Assembly (NCBI GenBank): GCA_000727475.1
Contig: KL647296.1
Location: 2,784,062-2,848,061 of the forward strand
DNA from: Sarcocystis neurona
Taxonomy: Eukaryota > Apicomplexa > Conoidasida > Eucoccidiorida > Sarcocystidae
Reading direction: 5' to 3'
DNA: 64,000 nucleotides
The notes below the pieces were generated by a model that saw only the letters and a program-made list of their open reading frames with translations, was not told the DNA's origin and did no database searches. Positions 58,439-64,000 of the stretch are shown one piece after another (position 1 is the first letter of the stretch; each line of letters begins with the position of its first letter). Both the position numbers and the translations under genes were made by a program.

Positions 58439-59289
58439 CGGCAGCGGCAGCAGGTGCTACCTGACGGAGAAACACATGCAGGGCTCGCTGCAATCTTCGA
58501 ACGAAACTGCTGCACACCGGGAAAAAATTTGCTCGTTTTCCTTTTGCTGACGGGCAGCACGTCTTCTGTTGTTCCTCTGTCTCTGTACGAAGAAAACTAA
58601 GAAATATGTAGGAATCTGCGGGGGCAAGTGCTGCTGCTGCGGCTGACGCTAGTGCTGCTGCTGCTGCTGCACGGGGGGTGCTGCGCCATCGGATGCGGAT
58701 GCTGCGCACAGACGAACAGTGGAGAAACAGGCCGCTGCTGCTGGCACATAAAATGTGGGGCGATGGGACACAGCCGGTTGTAGCTGCCTGCTGCCAATTC
58801 TCTATTCGCTACCAACTCTGCTGCTCCGGCTGGCAACCGCTCCAGCTGCTGCCGTTTTTCTCGCACCCTTCGCCCGACACACGTTCACGCTCCCCGTGGG
58901 CTTCTACCACCCGCACCGGAAGACACGGGCATATACATACATATATGTATACGTGTGCATCTATGTGTATCTACATACGTATGCGTAGAATTGTATATAA
59001 ATCTATGTGCACGCGGATATGTGTTTGTTATCCACGTATGTGTTCGCAAATCTTCGTATTGCAGAAGAGACGCATGTATAATCTGTGTACTTACAGCTGA
59101 ATCTCTCTCTACGTATATACATATATACACGTATATCTGTGCGTTTATTCATATATTTCTATACACACGTTTATGTAGAATAGGATTCAACTGGGACCGT
59201 CCTGCACATATGTATATATATATATATATATATATGTGGGAGTCCCATATGTAGCAGCAGACCTCATAACAATACCGGAGAGCCGTTTT

Positions 59290-59895
59290 GCAACGGCAAC
59301 AGCAGCAGCAGGGCCATCGTAAGTGAAGCAGCAACTCTTCGTCCCTGATTCGCGTCAGCAGCAGCAACCACTGCACGCGGCGCAGGAGACAAACCGGCAA
59401 TACTGCTGCTTCGCCGATTTGTCTGGGTCTGTGGACTCGAAGACTTAAATAACCGAGGAAGACGCCCTTTGGGGGGTCTCCTCTTTTCTCACTAGCACCG
59501 GTGCAGCAGCACCAGCAGAGGAACAGCAGGAGCAACCGAGGCTGCAGCAGCAGTAGCGCGCAGCAGTCGCGGAACACCAGCGGCAGCAGCAGGAGCAGCC
59601 GTCGCGTGAGAGCGGCAAACGCAGGAAAAGACGAATTAGCAGCAGCAGACAATGTCGCAGCAGCAGCAACAACGAAGTCGAAGAGCAGCCGCAGCAGCTG
59701 CAATAGCACCAGCAGCAGCAATAGTAGCAATGGGAGCAGCAGCAGAGAAGACGCCGAACCAAGAGCGGCGGCAGCAGCAATGGGAGCAGCAAAAACGCCG
59801 AACGAAGAGCAGCAGCAACACTGGCGAACGAAGAGGCAGCAGCAGCAGCAGAGTCCTCCTCAGCACGAAGGGCCGCTCTGTAGCAGCAGCAGCTG
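59290..59895. repeat. CAG/GCA trinucleotide-rich block
   Basis: Interrupted CAG/AGC triplets on the + strand giving Ser-, Ala- and Gln-rich frames; the minus strand gives Leu- and Cys-rich frames. Confidence 0.8.
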
Positions 59896-59942
59896 ACGAA
59901 GGACGGAGGGGTGAGCAGTAACCCGTCTGCGTGTATCCCACC

Positions 59943-60149
59943 ATGGGGCTGGTGCGTCTTTCTCGAGAGAAATTACTTTACACACTCCCTCCTGTCTATT
60001 CCACCAGCGTCCTGCTCCTGCTGCAGCACACGCGTGTTTTGAAGAAGAGCAGTCGTTGGCTGTCGCTAGATAGCCCTTTAGAACTGCCCGCGTGGCTCCC
60101 GTCATCTTTTTCTACTGTGTTGGCCGTAGGCGCCTCCTTTTCACCGTAG
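59943..60149 (+). CDS. Possible terminal exon or small ORF, unassigned
   Basis: From ATG 59943 the frame reads MGLVRLSREKLLYTLPPVYS, then VLLLLQHTRVLKKSSRWL, then DSPLELPAWLPSSFSTVLAV and stops. The sequence is non-repetitive and has W/P/L composition plausible for protein. I considered a GINS-type LELPxWL motif, but three residues of similarity are not enough. It may be the end of a plus-strand gene whose earlier exons lie at about 58.6-59.9 kb. Confidence 0.25.
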   Translation: MGLVRLSREKLLYTLPPVYSTSVLLLLQHTRVLKKSSRWLSLDSPLELPAWLPSSFSTVLAVGASFSP

Positions 60150-60224
60150 ACAGTGTAGAGTTTCTACTGTTGCCCTTTTGGGGCTTCTACACACGCCCTT
60201 GAGCAGGGGCGCATATGTACGTGT

Positions 60225-60893
60225 ATGGGCTTCAATAGCCAAGTATATGCATGTGTGGCTTCGGCTTATGTCGAGAAGCGCTGGTACGGAAGCTTCTTCA
60301 TGTGGACTGTAAGGCGTGCAGTACGGAAAGCAACGCGCAACAAAGAAAAACTCCGGTGTACGTACACACAACATCTGCAGCGCGAACTGGGGAAAAAGCT
60401 TTTCAACTTTGCCAACACATGGGTGCATGCAGTCGCACCCACGTTGATGAGGATAAACGCGTCGACTACGCAGGCTTTCAGTTTCGTCAAAGAAACGGTG
60501 CTCCTTAGTGAAGAGAAACCCAGAAAACTGCACACGCTTTTATTCAGGTGTACATACACCGCATCTGCACAGGCAACAATGCACACGCTACTTGGATGCA
60601 AGAGAGTTCCACAACGCCGGTTAAGGGGTGTACGTACACCCGAACCCAGACACCGAAGACTGTTTCCTTCTCTTGCTACCGTCCACCTCCATATGGGGGG
60701 TGCAAAGACCAGCCCATTAAAGTTTTTTGCGAGGGCTGTTAGACGGGCTGAGCAGGGGAGAAGTTACGCGGTTGAGGCGGGCAACTTCACGTGGACGTTC
60801 ACTCGGTCTGGCGGTCTGCAGAAAAATGTCTCTTTTTCTACCACCCGTACAGAAGTAAAGGCAGTCTGCCTTTTAAAAAACAACTCGAAATAA
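60225..60893 (+). CDS. Unassigned ORF (222 aa) containing palindromic repeats
   Basis: An ATG-started frame of 222 codons, basic and rich in Arg, Thr and Ala. The GTGTACRTACAC repeats are translated inside it three times (RCTYTQHL, RCTYTASA, GVRTPEPR), so part of the frame consists of a dispersed DNA repeat. No domain, signal peptide or membrane span is recognised. It could be a lineage-specific gene or a chance frame through repeat DNA. Confidence 0.25.
   Translation: MGFNSQVYACVASAYVEKRWYGSFFMWTVRRAVRKATRNKEKLRCTYTQHLQRELGKKLFNFANTWVHAVAPTLMRINASTTQAFSFVKETVLLSEEKPRKLHTLLFRCTYTASAQATMHTLLGCKRVPQRRLRGVRTPEPRHRRLFPSLATVHLHMGGAKTSPLKFFARAVRRAEQGRSYAVEAGNFTWTFTRSGGLQKNVSFSTTRTEVKAVCLLKNNSK
60626..60641. 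repeat. 16-bp palindrome GGGTGTACGTACACCC
   Basis: An exact copy of the palindromic core, inside the 222-codon frame. Related shorter or imperfect copies lie at 60356-60367, 60547-60560 and 60954-60969. Confidence 0.95.
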
Positions 60894-61753
60894 CGACACG
60901 TAGCCCCATGTGCAATGCTAGCGTTTTTCTCGAGGACAGACCACCATGCTGACGGTGTACAGACACACCGCGCTGGAGGCGGTGTGGCGTGCCTCTTTTG
61001 AAACAAGAATGCGACAGATATCCTCCTATACATGCGGACGCGTACACATACATTTTCCTTTAATACAAAACATACATACGTATATTGCACACAGACAAAC
61101 GGACACCAACATGTACGTATATATATATATATATACGAAAGCGTGCCGCCTTCATTCGTACGTGTACCATATATATAGAGCATATATACGTACGCAGGAC
61201 CAATAGTAGTGTAGCTTCTCAGATTCTGTCGATCCACCGAGCTGTGCGTCATTGTGTCTATGCGTCCATAAAACTTGCGCACCGTTTGCATACAGACTTT
61301 CTGACGCTGGTTGTCCGAGTTTTTACAAGAGCATGTCTACACATTACGACGATGTGAAGTAGACATCGTAAAGTAGACATCGGTGTATCTGCGTGTAGAC
61401 ACGGATGTCCACGCATGCAGGTGTGTATCAGAAGCTGGCACAGGGGCGTTCCCCCCTCAGCCGCAGCACTCCGCCGCTTGCAGTCTTCTGCTGCTGCAAC
61501 GCCGCTACGGAAGACCAAGAACGCTGTGTATATGAAGAGACAGGAAAGCCGCTGCTACAGGCGCGGCTGCTGTCGCAGCCAGCTGCTGCTGGTTCTGCTG
61601 CTCTGCGAAGGATGCTGCGAGGCTGCTTCCGTGTTGCTATGTCAGGGCCGCTGCTGTTGCTGCTGTGCCGGCTGCTGTTGCTGCTGCAGCACTTTGTGCC
61701 GTTGCTGCTGCAGTAGTTGCTGCTGCAGTACTTGCTACTGTTGCTGCTGGTGT

Positions 61754-63733
61754 TTATGTCACGTCGGATTGCACGAGGTGTTTCTTCCGCGTTTTTTCTC
61801 TGCATAAGGGGCACTCCAGTTTCCACTCGAGCTGTCGGTGCCAGCACTCCTGCAGCAACGCACAGCAACAGCAGCAGCAGACTTCAACGGCGGTAGCAGA
61901 TTTTAGCTGCAGCAGCAGCAGCGGCCAATATTGTAACCAGCGACAGAGGCATTTTTGCTGCATCCAGAGGGAAGAAAAGGAACCGCTGTGCATCAACAAG
62001 AGGAGAGCAGCAGGAGCAGCAGCAAGGGCAAAGTAGTCGCGGCAGTAGCAGGGGCAGTAGAGCAACCGTCGCAACAGGGCTGCCGCATTGAAAAACAGGA
62101 AGAAGCAGCAGCTACAAAGTATACGCATCGTATATGTGATACCCATACAAAATTGGAGGCTGCTGATCCCTCTATGGATCTGGAACACAACTGTACATAC
62201 ACACACTCTCTCCGTATGTAATATACATATAATATACATACATCAGAGGCAACGTAGATGGACACACAAAGTGTGTCCATATGTCCCATATATATAATAT
62301 ACGTATTATGGGCGATGCATATGGAGACACTCTGTTCACATGTATGATAAATATCATATATGCATCTAGGCAATGTATATATTAGACAAATATACGGAAC
62401 TACACAACTATGGGCTACCAATAATTTTCTTCGTTCGGGAAGATTCTGGACGTACCAGGCAAAACTCGTGGCCGCAGTGCAACGATCGATACAGCGCCTG
62501 CTTCTCTCTACAAATGATGCACTCTGCCGCTGCTGCTGTTGCTTCTGTTGCTGTTGCTGCTGCTGCTGCTGTGGCTCCTGATGCTGCGGCTGCACCTGGT
62601 CTTGGCGGTGTTGCTGTTGCAGCGTAGGCCGCTGCTGCTGTTCCCCCTCCCACTGCTGCGGTCGTGACTCCTGCTGCAGCTGGTCCTCCTGCCGTCATCC
62701 CTGCCGCTGCTGTTGCTGCAGCAGCTGTTCCCGCTGCTCCTGTTCCTGCTGCCTCTGCAACTGCTGCTGTCCCTGCTGCTGCCTCTGCTGTTGCCGCGGG
62801 GTTCATGAGGCGTTTGGGAGACGCAGCAGCTGCAGCAATGCCACAAGCAGCAGCGGCGGCGGCAGCAGAAAGTCGCTGTGTGTTGCTGAGGTGCTGTCGC
62901 AGCGTCTGAAGAAGCAACTGGTGGTAGCTGCTTGGCAGAAACAACAGAATCACTTCCTTGATGAGAGCAACTCTTTCGGCTATTCTTTCTTCTCTCTCCT
63001 TCTCTTCTTCTTCTGTCTCTGCACCTCTCGACGCTGCGTTTGCTGCTGCTGCCCCAACACCCTCTCCAGCATCCGCTGCTGCTGCTTCACCTCCTCCTCC
63101 TCCGCGCACCCTGCGCCCTGCTGCCGCAACTACTTCTTCTTTTTGCTGGCCCCCTGCTGCTAAGCTGCAGCCTTCTTGTTGTCTTTTCATTGCCTCCTGT
63201 TCCTGCTGTTGATCTGTCCCCTGCTGCTGCTGCTGCGGGGCTTCTCTCGCACGCTCCTGGTGCGAACTTCCTTCGTTAAACCGCTGCTGCGCTTGTTCTT
63301 GCTGCTGCATTTGTCCTTCCCGCTGCGCGCGCTCTTGCCGTTGCGCTTGCTCTTCCTGCTGCGCTTGCTCTTGCTGCTGCTGCTGCTTCTTCTGGTCGTG
63401 TTGCTGCTCTTCGCTGCGGCCGCGCAGCTGCTGTTGCTGCTTCATCTGCTCTGCCTCACACTGCTGCTGCTCGTTTCTCGCGTTTTGCTGCTGCTGCTGT
63501 TGCTGCCTCACTGCTGCCTGCGGATACTTTGCTGCTGCTTCTACTGAGGAAGTCCCACAACCGGCGGGAGGAGGAAGCAGCAGCTGCAGCATCTCGCCAA
63601 GCAGGGCGACGTAACGCTCCGCTTGCTTTGTTTGTTCTTTTGCTTCTGTTGCTGCAGTCAAAACAGCAGCAGCCTCCGTCACAGAAGAAGAGGAAGTCTT
63701 ACTTAGCCGCAGCAACTTGATTTTTTTCAGCTG
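61754..63733 (-). CDS. C3HC4 RING-finger protein, Q/A-rich, N-terminus not resolved
   Basis: Two exons are visible on the minus strand: 62456-63733 and 61754-61849. The first ends ECIICREKQALYRSLHCGHE FCL at donor GTACGT. The second begins after CTGCAG and reads ECWHRQLEWKLECPLCREKT, ending HLVQSDVT stop. Joined in phase 0 they form a C3HC4 RING (CxxC, CxH, CxxC, CPLC), so the protein is probably an E3 ubiquitin ligase. Upstream of the RING lie a Gln/Glu-rich segment, an EKEREERIAERVALIKEVIL-type charged helix with LLFLPSSYHQLLLQTLRQHL, then a long Ala/Thr/Gly-rich stretch. The 5' edge is probably a 3' splice site (GTTTTGTCAG, 63734), so earlier exons lie beyond or near the window end. Specific family not recognised. 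Confidence 0.8.
61850..62455 (-). other. Intron splitting the RING domain
   Basis: Read on the minus strand it runs from GTACGT to TTGCTGCAG. It holds TA microsatellite sequence and, at 61857-62040, triplets that read CTG on the gene's sense strand. Frames within it (such as the 61993-62595 minus frame) have no RING continuation, whereas removing it restores the zinc ligand pattern exactly. Confidence 0.8.
62515..63540. repeat. Triplet-rich coding sequence of the RING gene
   Basis: CTG/GCT triplets on the + strand, which read CAG/GCA on the sense strand of the RING gene, encode its Ala-rich (62515-62890) and Gln-rich (63190-63520) segments. Confidence 0.8.
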
Positions 63734-63737
63734 CTGA

Positions 63738-64000
63738 CAAAACAGCAGGAAAGTCGATGAGTCTTTGCTTCCTCTCTCGGGTGTTGTTGGTGCGCCGCTT
63801 TGTCTTTCTCGTGTTTCGGGTGTACGTACACCCGAAATCCCCGGTGTCGCTGCCGGTCTTCCCCACGTCGCCGCGGAAGAAGACTGCGAAGCAGCAACAA
63901 CGGCAGGAGCAGAAAAAGGAGCAGCAGCAGCTGCAAGAGTAGTCGACTCGGAAGGGACGGCAGCAGCAGCAGCAGCGGGAGCAGTGCTACAAGTGACAGA
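63738..64000. other. Window end: palindrome and CAG triplets
   Basis: It holds the longest palindrome of its family (63814-63837) and CAG triplets on the + strand from 63891. For the minus-strand RING gene these triplets would be in the CTG (intronic) orientation, which fits an intron upstream of the acceptor at 63734. Confidence 0.4.
63814..63837. repeat. 24-bp perfect palindrome
   Basis: The arms TTTCGGGTGTAC and GTACACCCGAAA are exact reverse complements with no spacer. This is the longest member of the family whose 16-bp core GGGTGTACGTACACCC also occurs at 40728 and 60626. Confidence 0.95.

Larger units (their letters stand above)
58439..61753. other. Region between cullin-3 and RING gene; no confident gene
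   Basis: The cullin-3 3' UTR comes first. A CTG patch (58630-58680), TA/TACG microsatellites (58930-59240), a CAG block (59290-59890) and a palindrome-rich part (60350-60970) follow. Coding-like frames exist at 58678-58930 (+), 59943-60149 (+) and 60225-60893 (+), but none has a recognised domain. Confidence 0.45.

Noticed and set aside
59943..60149. GINS-complex subunit (LELPxWL motif)
   Set aside because: Similarity is limited to a few residues. No other GINS features were found nearby, so the frame is left unassigned.

Overview
The window looks like nuclear DNA of a coccidian apicomplexan, most probably an Eimeria species. This rests on long CAG/CTG-type trinucleotide blocks that put poly-Q, poly-A and poly-S runs into proteins, on repeat-rich segments alternating with repeat-poor ones, on GT-AG introns full of TA, TG and CTCTGT microsatellites, and on protein matches recognised by eye. 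There is no sign of bacterial operons, phage or plasmid genes, CRISPR arrays or rRNA. A run of N at 35898-36612 is an assembly gap.

Layout. 1-13 kb is mostly gene-free or unresolved: tandem duplications, TA/TG microsatellites, a CAG block (4.67-6.29 kb) and a minisatellite (9.33-9.76 kb). 13.1-13.4 kb is an intronless LC8-type dynein light chain (+). 13.4-29.9 kb is repeat-poor and holds an oxygen-dependent coproporphyrinogen III oxidase (-, 18506-19843) and an unassigned charged protein whose N-terminus resembles SPAG1 (-, 25074-26222). 30.2-34.3 kb is a dense CAG/CTG block with an array open in at least five reading frames and possible Q/A-rich exons. 34.5-58.4 kb is one 15-exon cullin-3 gene (+) that I assembled from splice sites and homology; its phases agree at every junction, giving 1051 codons plus stop. 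58.4-61.7 kb has no confident gene but is rich in a GGGTGTACGTACACCC-type palindrome. 61.75-63.73 kb is the 3' part of a Q/A-rich C3HC4 RING-finger protein (-), with its RING split by an intron.

The genes do not form a pathway. Cullin-3 (BTB-adaptor E3 scaffold) and the RING protein both belong to ubiquitin ligation, CPOX to haem synthesis, and LC8 to dynein and other complexes. The most useful general observation is a strand bias of triplet repeats inside genes: long intronic runs read CTG on the sense strand, while CAG-oriented runs are mainly exonic. Gene models are read from sequence alone; no transcript or database evidence was available.
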